From NCBI GenBank assembly GCA_015059105.1, contig SVBB01000003.1, positions 97,990 to 161,989 on the forward strand: DNA of 64,000 bases. The letters are read 5' to 3'. The translations under genes and the position numbers were made by a program. This document shows, one piece after another, positions 51,958 through 64,000 of the stretch. Position 1 is the first letter of the stretch. Each line of letters begins with the position of its first letter. Source of the DNA: Erysipelotrichaceae bacterium. Its GTDB lineage: Bacteria > Bacillota_I > Bacilli_A > RFN20 > CAG-826. The notes under the pieces are model-generated. The model saw only the letters and a list, made by a program, of their open reading frames with translations. It ran no database searches and was not told the origin of the DNA.

Positions 51958-53349
51958 ATGGAAAAACAATTATATTCAGATTTTGAGCTCTATGACATCG
52001 TCACTTGTGGCGACCAAGAAGAACTCGCTTCACTTAAAGAAGTCACTTTACAAGGATGGGTGAGAACCAATCGTGATAATGGCTCCATTGGTTTTATCGA
52101 ATTCAACGATGGGACATATTTTAAAAATGTTCAACTCGTCTATTCAAAAGATAGTAAGGATTATGAAGTCCTTTCTTCATTAGGTACTGGTTTCGCGATT
52201 GAAATCACTGGTGAATTTAGATTAACTCCAGGTAACAAACAACCATTTGAAGTTTTTGTTAACGAATGTGAGATCAAAGGTGCTTGCGATGATGATTATC
52301 CACTTCAAAAGAAAAGACACTCTTTCGAATTTTTAAGAGAAATCGCGCATTTACGTCCACGCGCGAATACCTTCCAAGCGGTTTATCGCGTGAGAAGCGT
52401 ATTAGCGTTTGCAGTTCACGAATTCTTCCAAGAAAGAGGATTCTTATATATCCACACCCCATTAATTACTACTAATGATGGTGAAGGTGCTGGCAACGTC
52501 TTTGATGTCATCGCCCATGATAGCAAGAGCCCAGAAGATTTCTATGGTCATAGAGTCAACTTAACAGTTACTGGTCAATTGCATGTTGAACCATTCGCTT
52601 TAGCCTTTAGAGATGTTTATACTTTTGGTCCTACTTTCCGCGCGGAGAGAAGTAACACAGTAAGACATGCTTCTGAATTCTGGATGATTGAACCAGAGAT
52701 GGCGTTCTGCGATTTAAATGACAACATGGATATCATTGAAGAATGCATCAAATACTGCATTGATTACGTTTTAGAATCATGCCCAGAAGAGATGAAATTC
52801 TTCAACTCAATGATCGACAATACTTTACTTGAAAGATTGAATCATGTGAGAAATTCTCAGTTCAAGAGAATGCCATATACTGAAGGTATTGAAATTCTTA
52901 AAAAGGCTGTCGCTGAAGGTGTGAAATTTGAAAACCCAAATATTGAATGGGGCATGGATTTACAAAGCGAACACGAACGTTATATCACTGAAAAAGTCGT
53001 CAAAGGTCCAGTATTTTTAACTGATTACCCAAAAGATATCAAAGCTTTCTATATGCGTCAAAACGATGATGGAAAGACTGTGGCAGCATGTGATTTACTC
53101 GTTCCTGCAGTCGGCGAACTCGTTGGTGGTAGCCAAAGAGAAGAACGTTATGATTTATTAAAAGCTAAGATGGATTCCTTAGGCATTACTGAAGGTCTTG
53201 AGTGGTATTTAGATACACGTCGTTATGGCGGTTGTGTCCACTCCGGATTCGGCATTGGTTTTGACCGCTTATTAATGTATGTCACTGGTATGCAAAACAT
53301 CCGTGATGTTCAACCATATCCAAGAACAAGCAACACGATTAAATATTAA
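51958..53349 (+). CDS. asnS: Asparaginyl-tRNA synthetase
   Basis: This class II enzyme charges tRNA-Asn. Of its 463 residues, the N-terminal OB fold (VTLQGWVRTNRDNGSIGFIEFNDG) binds the anticodon. The catalytic core shows ITTNDGEGAGNVF, motif 2 FRAERSNTVRHASEFWMIEPEMAF and motif 3 GFGIGFDRLLMYVTGMQNIRDV. AGGAGG precedes the ATG. It is followed two bases later by a tiny membrane-protein gene. Confidence 0.97.
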   Translation: MEKQLYSDFELYDIVTCGDQEELASLKEVTLQGWVRTNRDNGSIGFIEFNDGTYFKNVQLVYSKDSKDYEVLSSLGTGFAIEITGEFRLTPGNKQPFEVFVNECEIKGACDDDYPLQKKRHSFEFLREIAHLRPRANTFQAVYRVRSVLAFAVHEFFQERGFLYIHTPLITTNDGEGAGNVFDVIAHDSKSPEDFYGHRVNLTVTGQLHVEPFALAFRDVYTFGPTFRAERSNTVRHASEFWMIEPEMAFCDLNDNMDIIEECIKYCIDYVLESCPEEMKFFNSMIDNTLLERLNHVRNSQFKRMPYTEGIEILKKAVAEGVKFENPNIEWGMDLQSEHERYITEKVVKGPVFLTDYPKDIKAFYMRQNDDGKTVAACDLLVPAVGELVGGSQREERYDLLKAKMDSLGITEGLEWYLDTRRYGGCVHSGFGIGFDRLLMYVTGMQNIRDVQPYPRTSNTIKY

Positions 53350-53351
53350 TT

Positions 53352-53492
53352 ATGAAGAAAAACGATCAATATTATCAGGAATTTGAGAAGACTAGAAAAG
53401 ACGTCATGAAAAAAAGACTTGGCGGTCTTTTCTTAGTGTTTGATTTATTGCTCGTTGCTTTTATTATTTTCCAAATAACGTTACTGGTTTAA
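53352..53492 (+). CDS. 46-residue single-pass membrane protein
   Basis: The ATG follows the asnS TAA by two bases. The first 21 residues are charged (KKNDQYYQEFEKTRKDVMKK). A membrane helix of about 24 residues follows (LFLVFDLLLVAFIIFQITLLV) and runs to the stop, giving an N-in, C-out tail-anchored shape. There is no Shine-Dalgarno, as for other coupled genes in this window. The last 12 bases overlap the end of the convergent gene. The composition is too ordered for a chance frame, but no homologue is known to me. Confidence 0.65.
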   Translation: MKKNDQYYQEFEKTRKDVMKKRLGGLFLVFDLLLVAFIIFQITLLV

Positions 53493-54188
53493 ACCGTTTG
53501 GTTGGTTTGGAATATTGTTATTAGTTGGCGGAACATTATTATTTGGTGGAATGATATTGTTTGGGTTATTTTGGTTATAGTTTTCTAAAGTCTTGTCGAA
53601 GACAGTATGTTTGAGTTGATGAATGCGAATAGTTCTTGCGACGACGCATTGAACAGAGATTAAATACCATACACCTCCAATGATAACAGCAGGGACAAAG
53701 ATATAGCTGACCCATGCTTCCCATTGCCAGTGTGGTTTAGAGATGATTGGTGGCCAATCAGCGATTATTCTCACCCCAAAGAATTCTTTATAAATATTAG
53801 GGTCGTTAAAATCCCAGATGAAGAGCAGGGTTCCAAACCCTGTTTTTGTATGTTCAAAAAGGTCATATGTCCAATCTCTAGTGATGAGGTGATGGATGAG
53901 AAGGAATAAGAAAGCGACTAAGATGATGGTTAATGGCTTCCATGCTTGTTTGAAAAACCAAACCCAGTTCTTCTTTCTCGCATATCTTAAGAAATCTTTC
54001 TTGTTATCAATGACTTTTGTAACGACAACATCGTGAGTAAAATTATCTACACGTCGACCTTGCCACTTCATAATGCGGGTCACTAATAAACCGAGATATC
54101 CAAGAATTACTAAAGTAACGATGATTAAAAGTAGGAGGATAAAGATCACTCTTTTATCAGTTTCAGATAAAGAAACAAAGATGCTCAT
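53481..54188 (-). CDS. Membrane protein with Asn/Pro-rich tail
   Basis: This is a 235-residue protein with three membrane helices (about 14-37, 85-101 and 166-185). An extracytoplasmic loop rich in Trp and aromatics (HHLITRDWTYDLFEHTKTG) lies between the last two, and the C-terminus is an Asn/Pro low-complexity tail. The family was not recognised. Its start overlaps the previous gene by four bases, and the two share style and tail type, so they probably work together. Confidence 0.78.
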   Translation of the reverse strand: MSIFVSLSETDKRVIFILLLLIIVTLVILGYLGLLVTRIMKWQGRRVDNFTHDVVVTKVIDNKKDFLRYARKKNWVWFFKQAWKPLTIILVAFLFLLIHHLITRDWTYDLFEHTKTGFGTLLFIWDFNDPNIYKEFFGVRIIADWPPIISKPHWQWEAWVSYIFVPAVIIGGVWYLISVQCVVARTIRIHQLKHTVFDKTLENYNQNNPNNIIPPNNNVPPTNNNIPNQPNGLNQ

Positions 54189-54535
54189 TGTTTATCTTCC
54201 TCCTCACTGATGACGACAACCCCGTTATTATCGTTATTTTCTGGAGTGGTGATATATGGTTGATTAGCAGGCGGGGGAGTGGTCTCTGGCTGTTCATTGA
54301 CGATATTGATATTCGTCACAGAAGTACCCTCTAATATGGCTCTCGCTTTAACATCTTCAGGGAATTCTCCAAATAGGTTTCTCCCCGTAAAGAAATACCA
54401 AATAGACTTGATGCCGACATAGAAAAATTGAATTACTCCAATGACTGCATAAACAGATAGAACGAGCAATAAAACGGGGAATGTAAAGATGTACAAAACC
54501 CCTCTTCCACATTTTTTCAAAATATCGGTAAACAT
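54185..54535 (-). CDS. Membrane protein with Pro/Asn-rich tail
   Basis: This is a 116-residue protein. One long hydrophobic region (about 13-52, perhaps two helices) is followed by a short amphipathic stretch and a disordered Pro/Thr/Asn tail ending in acidic residues. The function is unknown. The ATG lies just behind the stop of the preceding minus-strand gene with a TAAAAT sequence directly upstream. It overlaps the next gene by four bases. Confidence 0.75.
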   Translation of the reverse strand: MFTDILKKCGRGVLYIFTFPVLLLVLSVYAVIGVIQFFYVGIKSIWYFFTGRNLFGEFPEDVKARAILEGTSVTNINIVNEQPETTPPPANQPYITTPENNDNNGVVVISEEEDKQ

Positions 54536-54539
54536 GTAT

Positions 54540-55436
54540 CTATTTTACATTATGTCTATTTGCAATCAAATAGTTTTCAACTATTCCTAAACAAATAATT
54601 AAAATGAATAATCCGTCGATGAGCAAAAATCCAAATGGATTTGGGATGACACTATATAGAGTTGCAAAAAGGACAAATTGTACAATTATGATAACTCCAA
54701 AACTCACGTAAATATAGGTCTTTTTCTTCAGTGATAATAGGGTAGCGATATAACAACTGAAATAGATGAATAATAGGGAAAAGAAATAAGAGAAAGCTGG
54801 GAATAGTGGTATTGAAATACCAGTAGCAATTAATAATATTAACGAGGCAATTAATAATGGGGTAAATCTTGATTCGCTTTCAATATTAATTCCAAGTTTT
54901 GGCAAGGATGCTTTTATAAATATATAAGATAATACAGACTGAATTAATGAAATTAAGTAGATAAAACATGGGACCATAAATGAAATATATTTAAAACCAT
55001 CAACATGAAATACTTTTAAGAATACTTCGATGATGTTTTGATTATAAATAAACTGGATTAATGGGACGAAAGCATATGATAAACCAGTGGTTAATAAACT
55101 AGAGACAAAGATTATCCAAACAGGAGATATTTTTCTTTCAATCAATAGTCCAAAAACGACACCTGAAATCAACGCTGGAATGACATAAAACAATGTGTCA
55201 GAAAAATTGTTCATCGTCGCGATTAAACATAATCCGATTGTTGCAACCATATAAATCGGTAAATATTTCTTCTGACAAAAGATGGTGACGATAACACTTG
55301 TTAACGGTAAGACGAAAACGAGAATAAATATTAAAAAAGGAACGAAATATGTGAGCAAAACAAAGATGACATTAATTGCTGCCATCAGACCCATATATGC
55401 AATATTTTGCGTTAAAGTTTCTCTTTTCTTGAACAT
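54540..55436 (-). CDS. Polytopic membrane protein, DUF2232/YybS-like
   Basis: This is a 298-residue protein with eight or nine membrane helices and almost no soluble domain. The opening KRETLTQNIAYMGLMAAINVIFVLLTYFVPF resembles ECF S-components and YybS-like DUF2232 proteins, which precede gdpP in Bacillus. The substrate is unknown. No Shine-Dalgarno is visible. It is divergent from the lipoprotein gene across a 70-base AT-rich gap. Confidence 0.75.
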   Translation of the reverse strand: MFKKRETLTQNIAYMGLMAAINVIFVLLTYFVPFLIFILVFVLPLTSVIVTIFCQKKYLPIYMVATIGLCLIATMNNFSDTLFYVIPALISGVVFGLLIERKISPVWIIFVSSLLTTGLSYAFVPLIQFIYNQNIIEVFLKVFHVDGFKYISFMVPCFIYLISLIQSVLSYIFIKASLPKLGINIESESRFTPLLIASLILLIATGISIPLFPAFSYFFSLLFIYFSCYIATLLSLKKKTYIYVSFGVIIIVQFVLFATLYSVIPNPFGFLLIDGLFILIICLGIVENYLIANRHNVK

Positions 55437-55506
55437 ATCTAGTAAAATTTTAAAAAATTTTCAAAAAAAATGAAACAAAACTCAATTTTTCGCGTATATA
55501 TATAGT

Positions 55507-55956
55507 ATGAGAATAAAAATTGCTCCTTTATTATTAATCCCGATACTTGCTTCCTGTGGAGGCAGTGGAGAATCATCTTCTTCAGCTTTTCCAGAACACG
55601 ATTATTCTGAGATAGAAAAACTAACTATCACTTATGATCAAAGTTTTTCGATTAACGAGAAAGATCATTACGTATATTTTTATCAGGATACTTGCCACAG
55701 CTGCTCAGAATTAAAAAACGAAGTTATTGAATTCGCATTGCATGGATATATCGATTTCTATTTCATTTTTGCAACGACAGAAATCCCTCATAATTACACT
55801 TTTCAAGAAATCAATCAAACCTTAGGTTCAAACAGTATTGAAGATGTGTTTGTCGGTATCACTCCACAGCTCGTTTTAATCAAAAACGGTAAGATTGAAA
55901 AGAACATTATTAAAAATATTTTCATCCAAGAAGAACTGTCACATTATTATCAGTAA
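55507..55956 (+). CDS. Thioredoxin-like lipoprotein
   Basis: This is a 149-residue lipoprotein with signal peptide and lipobox ILASC (C16). After a short Ser-rich linker it has a thioredoxin-like fold: HYVYFYQDTCHSCSELKNEV with a CHSC redox pair, and ITPQLVLIKNGKIEKNII with the cis-Pro strand. It probably acts on disulfides of exported proteins. TATAGT runs straight into the ATG, and no Shine-Dalgarno exists. Confidence 0.85.
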   Translation: MRIKIAPLLLIPILASCGGSGESSSSAFPEHDYSEIEKLTITYDQSFSINEKDHYVYFYQDTCHSCSELKNEVIEFALHGYIDFYFIFATTEIPHNYTFQEINQTLGSNSIEDVFVGITPQLVLIKNGKIEKNIIKNIFIQEELSHYYQ

Positions 55957-56009
55957 TATTCATACAACTAATTGAAGTAGATATTATCATATGATAATAT
56001 ATTTTTACT

Positions 56010-60202
<4,193 letters not shown>

Positions 60203-60213
60203 GGAGAAACGAT

Positions 60214-60975
60214 ATGATTATTGATAGTTTTGATCCAAATTCTAAGCCGTTCCTCACCGCGGAAGATTTTTACGGAGAAGTGGAACGTAATGATATTGTT
60301 ACTTTAGTAACTTTTAAACAAAAAGTCGTCGATTATGCGATTGATAAATATGGTGCGAAAAAGGCATTTAGTTATAAAACCACGAATGGCTCGCAAGATG
60401 TCTATTCTTTTGAAGTTGATGGGAAAAAGTTTAACGTTTATTTCAGCGGAATAGGCGCGACAGTGGCTTCGATTATCATGAAAGAAGTCAGCGTAGTAAC
60501 TGGTTCACATAAATTCATATATTTTGGTAGTTGTGGTGTTCTTAATGAAAAAGCGTGCCGAGGCAAAATTATCGTTCCAACTTCTTCCTATCGCGATGAA
60601 GGTATTTCTTACCATTATATGGCTCCAAGCGACACAGTCGAAGTTAGAAACCACCAAATAATAGAAAATATTTTAAGCAAAACTGATATACCATTTGTCT
60701 CTGGCCCAATATGGACAACAGATGGCATTTACATGGAAACAATTAACAAAGTTAATAAGCATAAAGAAGAAGGGTGCATCGCTGTTGAAATGGAAGTAAG
60801 TGGAGTAGAAGCAGTTGCTCGTTATTATGACATCGAAAATTATCATATTCTTTTCTCTGCTGATTCACTCGATTCGTTAGACAAATGGGAACGTGTTGAT
60901 TTCGGTCATGACAATGAATTAAACCTTCAAGTCAACGCATTTGAAATCGCTTTAAAAATTGCCAAAGAATTATAA
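60214..60975 (+). CDS. Nucleoside phosphorylase, uridine-phosphorylase-like
   Basis: This 253-residue PNP/UDP-family phosphorylase cleaves a nucleoside with phosphate to a base and ribose-1-phosphate. Motifs are YFSGIGATVASIIMKEV, FGSCGVLN, IVPTSSYRDEGISYHY and the nucleoside site IAVEMEVSGVEAVARY. The Glu-Met-Glu indicates the NP-I fold; whether uridine or purine nucleosides are preferred is not clear. GGGAG precedes the ATG, 11 bases after ligA. Confidence 0.9.
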   Translation: MIIDSFDPNSKPFLTAEDFYGEVERNDIVTLVTFKQKVVDYAIDKYGAKKAFSYKTTNGSQDVYSFEVDGKKFNVYFSGIGATVASIIMKEVSVVTGSHKFIYFGSCGVLNEKACRGKIIVPTSSYRDEGISYHYMAPSDTVEVRNHQIIENILSKTDIPFVSGPIWTTDGIYMETINKVNKHKEEGCIAVEMEVSGVEAVARYYDIENYHILFSADSLDSLDKWERVDFGHDNELNLQVNAFEIALKIAKEL

Positions 60976-61063
60976 TTCCTCTTTTTCTATAAAGAATGAG
61001 AGATTCTTATATAGAAGAATAGTCCTGTAAGTGATATAATTTCATTTGCAGGAGAAATGATAA

Positions 61064-61957
61064 ATGCAACTAGTTATTTTAGCGGCCGGAATGGGTTCTA
61101 GATTTGGTGGCCTAAAACAAATGGAACCAATGGATGAGGCTAATAATTTTTTATTAGACTATTCAATTCACGATGCGAAAAAGGCAGGATTTGATTCTGT
61201 CGTTTTCATCATCAAAAAAGATTTCTTTAAGGAATTTAAAGAGAGTATTGGAAAGCGCGTTGAAAAGATCATTAAAGTCGAATACGCATTCCAAGATTTA
61301 AACGATTTACCAGAAGGTTTTAAATGTCCAGAAGGTAGAGAAAAACCATGGGGTACTGCACATGCGATTTATGCAGCGCGTGACCTCATCAACGACAACT
61401 TCATCATTATCAATGGTGATGACTTCTACGGACAAGAAACATATAAAGTCGCATATGAGTATTTAAAAGGTGCGAAAGGCGATGAATACGCGAACGTCGC
61501 TTTCAAAGTCAGCAACACGATGACTGAAAATGGTTCCGTTAAAAGAGGTGTTCTCTTCTCAAATAAAGAAGGCTATCTTGAAAAATTAATCGAATCATCT
61601 ATTGAAAGAAATGCGGAAGGCAAGATCGTCTGCACTCCACTTGAAGGTGGCGAACAATTCGAAGTTGGTGAAGATGCTTTAGTCTCCATGAACTTGTTCG
61701 CTTTCTCCAAAGGCTTAATCGATGAGCTCAGAAGAAAATTCCCAATTTGGTTAAAAGATAATATCTCTAACTTAAAAGCCGAATTCTTAATTCCAACTGT
61801 CGTCGATGAATTAGTCCATGAAGGTAGAGCCACTGTCAAAGTGTTACAAACTCCATCTCAATGGTTCGGCGTTACTTATAAAGAAGACAAACCACAAGTC
61901 GTCAAAGCATTAGCTGATTTAGTGGAAAAAGGTTATTACAAAAAAGGCTTATATTAA
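61064..61957 (+). CDS. Sugar nucleotidyltransferase-like protein
   Basis: This 297-residue GT-A-fold NTP-transferase begins LVILAAGMGSRFGGLKQMEPMDEANNFLLDYSI, which carries the G-x-G-x-R nucleotide loop and the Lys. It continues EKPWGTAHAIYAARDLINDNFIIINGDDFYG with the metal-binding Asp. Such proteins form UDP- or dTDP-sugars; the exact sugar is unknown. It is followed by galE after 15 bases, so glucose-1-P/UDP-glucose metabolism is a likely setting. GGAG precedes the ATG. Confidence 0.9.
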   Translation: MQLVILAAGMGSRFGGLKQMEPMDEANNFLLDYSIHDAKKAGFDSVVFIIKKDFFKEFKESIGKRVEKIIKVEYAFQDLNDLPEGFKCPEGREKPWGTAHAIYAARDLINDNFIIINGDDFYGQETYKVAYEYLKGAKGDEYANVAFKVSNTMTENGSVKRGVLFSNKEGYLEKLIESSIERNAEGKIVCTPLEGGEQFEVGEDALVSMNLFAFSKGLIDELRRKFPIWLKDNISNLKAEFLIPTVVDELVHEGRATVKVLQTPSQWFGVTYKEDKPQVVKALADLVEKGYYKKGLY

Positions 61958-61972
61958 TAGGAGCGATTACTA

Positions 61973-62992
61973 ATGGCAATTTTAGTTACAGGCGGAACTG
62001 GTTATATCGGTTCCCATACAGTCGTTGAACTTTTAAATAAAGGTTACGATGTTGCGATCTTAGATAACTATTCAAATTCAAAACCAGTCGTTTTGGATAG
62101 AATTGAAGAAATCACCGGCAAAAGACCAAGATTTTACTTCGCAGATATTCAAGATGAAGCGGCCTTAAGAAAAGTTTTTGAAGCGGAAAAAGTCACAGAT
62201 ATCATTCATTTCGCTGGTTTAAAATCCGTTGCTGAATCCGTCAAATTCCCAGAATTATATGAGAAGAATAACGTCGGTGGCACAAAGGTCATTTTAAAGC
62301 TCATGAAGGAATATGGAGTGAACAATTTAGTGTTCTCTTCTAGTGCGACAGTATACGGCGTCCCTGATCACGTCCCACTTAAGGAAGATGATAAAGTTGG
62401 TGGCTGCACTAACCCATATGGACAAACAAAATTAGATATCGAATATTTGTTAAAGGATTTTGCAAAAGAAGTGCCGAGCGCGAATATCGCCATCCTTAGA
62501 TATTTCAACCCAATCGGTGCCCATCCAAGTGGCAGAATCGGTGAAGACCCAACTGGTATTCCAAATAACTTAATGCCATATATCACCCAAGTGGCAGTTG
62601 GCAAACGTCCATTCTTAAATGTTTATGGTAACGACTATAAAACAGTGGATGGTACAGGCGTTCGTGACTACATTCACGTCGTCGATTTAGCGATTGGTCA
62701 CTTATGTGCTTTAAAGAAACTTGAAGAGAAACCAGGATTAGTAATTTATAACTTAGGTACTGGTAAAGGTACATCTGTTCTCGAACTCGTCAAAGCCTTT
62801 GAACAAGCCAATAACATTCATATCGAATACAAGATTTGTGAAAGACGTCCAGGCGATGTCGATGAAAACTACGCAGATGCTTCTAAAGCCTTAAGAGAAA
62901 TGGGCTGGAAGACGGAAAGAGATATCGTCGATGCCTGTAAAGATTCTTGGAATTGGCAAAGCCACAATCCAAATGGTTACGAGGAAAAATAA
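61973..62992 (+). CDS. galE: UDP-glucose 4-epimerase
   Basis: GalE interconverts UDP-glucose and UDP-galactose. The 339-residue extended SDR shows ILVTGGTGYIGSHTVVELL, HFAGLKSVAESV, FSSSATVYG with the catalytic Ser, and NPYGQTKLDIEYL with Tyr and Lys. PGDVDENYADASKA completes it. AGGAG precedes the ATG. It is one base into the next gene. UDP-galactose from GalE is the substrate of Glf at 15106. Confidence 0.97.
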   Translation: MAILVTGGTGYIGSHTVVELLNKGYDVAILDNYSNSKPVVLDRIEEITGKRPRFYFADIQDEAALRKVFEAEKVTDIIHFAGLKSVAESVKFPELYEKNNVGGTKVILKLMKEYGVNNLVFSSSATVYGVPDHVPLKEDDKVGGCTNPYGQTKLDIEYLLKDFAKEVPSANIAILRYFNPIGAHPSGRIGEDPTGIPNNLMPYITQVAVGKRPFLNVYGNDYKTVDGTGVRDYIHVVDLAIGHLCALKKLEEKPGLVIYNLGTGKGTSVLELVKAFEQANNIHIEYKICERRPGDVDENYADASKALREMGWKTERDIVDACKDSWNWQSHNPNGYEEK

Positions 62993-63885
62993 TGGAGAAA
63001 TTATTCTTAAAAGCTGCTGAAGGCTATTCTCTTTCTCTCGCGGTGTTCCCAGTTGATAAAGCAAAAGCCGTCATTCAAATAGTGCACGGTATGCAAGAAC
63101 ACAAGGAGAGATATTACCCATTCGCTGAATATTTAAATAAGAATGGTTATGCGGTTGTCGTCTCTGATATGAGAGGACATGGTGAAGATGCGCCTTTACT
63201 CGGCCATATCGCCGACAAAAAAGGTGAAAAAATCCTTATCGATGACCAAAATAAGATCTACGAATATATCAAGGAAAACTTTAAAGGTCTTCCTGTCTAC
63301 TTATTCGGTCATTCCATGGGTTCTATTATCAGCCGTGTTGTCTTGCAAGAATATTCAAAGAATTACCAAAAGGTGATTTTATCAGGATATGTTGCCCCTA
63401 ACCCAATCAGTGGCGTGGCAGTCTTCCTTGGTAATATCGTCAAAGCGTTTGGTAAAAAGAAGAAATCTAAATTCTTAGCAAGCTTAGCTCTTGGCCCATA
63501 TTCAAAAGCTGTCAAAAATAGAAAAACAGATTTAGACTGGCTCAGCACGAATGAGGATAATGTTGCAAAATATATCGAAGATCCATTATGTGGATTCCCA
63601 TTCACTAGTGGTTCCTTCTCTGCTTTATTCCATCTTTTAAACGATATGGGCAAAGTGAAAAAATATGAGAATGTTAACAAAGAACTTCCAATCCTTTTAG
63701 CGGGTGGCGAGGATGATCCTTGTACAGCCGGAGAAAAAGGTAGAGCTAATAGTAAGAAAGTTCTAGAAAAAGCAGGCTTTAACAATATTGAAGTTGCGAC
63801 ATTTAAAGGAATGAGACATGAAATTTTAAACGAAACTGATAAAGCTTCTGTTTATCAAACAATGTTAGACTTCCTCAATAAATAA
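62992..63885 (+). CDS. Alpha/beta hydrolase, monoacylglycerol-lipase-like
   Basis: This 297-residue serine hydrolase has IVHGMQEHKERYYPFAEYLNKNGYAVVVSDMRGHGE as oxyanion block, the nucleophile S108 in LFGHSMGSIISR, and late Asp (GGEDDPC) and His (GMRHEIL) completing the triad. It is cytoplasmic and similar to lysophospholipases and monoglyceride lipases of Firmicutes. The ATG shares a base with the galE stop and has GAGGAA upstream. The frame can be extended into galE, but this lacks protein-like sequence. Confidence 0.92.
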   Translation: MEKLFLKAAEGYSLSLAVFPVDKAKAVIQIVHGMQEHKERYYPFAEYLNKNGYAVVVSDMRGHGEDAPLLGHIADKKGEKILIDDQNKIYEYIKENFKGLPVYLFGHSMGSIISRVVLQEYSKNYQKVILSGYVAPNPISGVAVFLGNIVKAFGKKKKSKFLASLALGPYSKAVKNRKTDLDWLSTNEDNVAKYIEDPLCGFPFTSGSFSALFHLLNDMGKVKKYENVNKELPILLAGGEDDPCTAGEKGRANSKKVLEKAGFNNIEVATFKGMRHEILNETDKASVYQTMLDFLNK

Positions 63886-63907
63886 TATCCATAAAACAAT
63901 AATAGAG

Positions 63908-63929
63908 AGGCTGACTATTCAGCCTTTTT
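63908..63929 (+). terminator. Rho-independent terminator
   Basis: AGGCTGA and TCAGCCT pair around CTAT, followed by TTTT. It closes the operon from the nucleotidyltransferase to the hydrolase. Confidence 0.88.
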
Positions 63930-64000
63930 ATTATCGAAACGCAGTGAAGATAAAAACCGGGTGCTATGCACGTGAGAATCGAAATAGCTTCCTGCGATGT
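63930..64000. other. Unassigned window end
   Basis: These 71 bases contain a small hairpin (GTGC-TAT-GCAC near 63961) and no open frame. They could start a structured RNA that continues outside the window. I could not assign it. Confidence 0.3.

Noticed and set aside
63930..64000. Riboswitch or structured RNA at the right edge
   Set aside because: Only a small hairpin is visible and no known consensus fits; too little sequence remains to decide.

Overview
The window reads as a chromosome segment of a low-GC, Gram-positive-type bacterium of the class Bacilli. I would place it near the uncultured gut lineages between Erysipelotrichia and Mollicutes (RF39-like), but this is inference from gene style and not from a marker phylogeny. 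The gdpP-rplI-dnaB-walJ-rlmH and tsaE-tsaB-rimI-tsaD clusters, LytTR and AgrC-like signalling, ThiT with a TPP riboswitch, many lipoproteins and a GPH sugar transporter all fit. TGA is a stop here (for example at the end of dnaB), so the mycoplasma code does not apply. Start signals come in two kinds: genes with a clear Shine-Dalgarno sequence, and genes with none, several of which have a -10 box only 6-8 bases before the ATG and so are probably leaderless.

Layout. 1-2150: a zincin-like fragment and an unknown 527-residue protein. 2284-3051: an MgtC/SapB gene broken by an in-frame TAG. 3060-4612: an IS110-family element with a structured leader that looks like a bridge RNA. 4654-14747: a surface glucan locus made of a LytTR regulator and sensor kinase, two GH16 lipoproteins (one with six repeated C-terminal modules) and a membrane-anchored GH3 enzyme with inverted domain order. 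14803-18235: an orphan antitoxin between two copies of the same terminator, UDP-galactopyranose mutase, and an AAA ATPase with direct repeats upstream. 18236-23676: a leftward operon of glycosyltransferase, classical GH3 and GPH transporter. 23677-26053: a disturbed zone with an 86-base nested inverted repeat and two head-to-head truncated genes. 26172-32831: AlkD-like repair protein, secreted GH13 amylase, proC, ASCH protein, SDR, two acetyltransferases and a nitroreductase. 32853-35958: a 36-residue-repeat surface protein and a GH53 galactanase.

36042-42615 is the conserved replication and c-di-AMP block. 42649-43119 holds tmRNA with its promoter and terminator. 43142-45868 has a small membrane protein and two convergent family-4-type glycosyltransferases. 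45961-47781 has ung and a TPP-riboswitch-controlled thiT. 47814-53492 has a membrane protein, a DUF402 protein, the t6A operon, asnS and a 46-residue membrane protein. 53481-55956 holds membrane proteins and a thioredoxin-like lipoprotein. 56010-63929 runs from pcrA and ligA to a nucleoside phosphorylase, a sugar-nucleotide transferase, galE and an alpha/beta hydrolase.

Taken together, the accessory genes describe a fermentative polysaccharide user. Beta-glucan is cut at the surface by GH16 and trimmed by GH3, starch by GH13, and galactan oligomers inside the cell by GH53. galE, glf and several glycosyltransferases feed galactose and galactofuranose into cell-surface glycans. The most unusual items are the IS110 leader RNA, the tmRNA with an aberrant T arm, the six-module GH16 protein, the inverted GH3, the duplicated terminators around the antitoxin, and the head-to-head gene truncations at about 25.2 kb.
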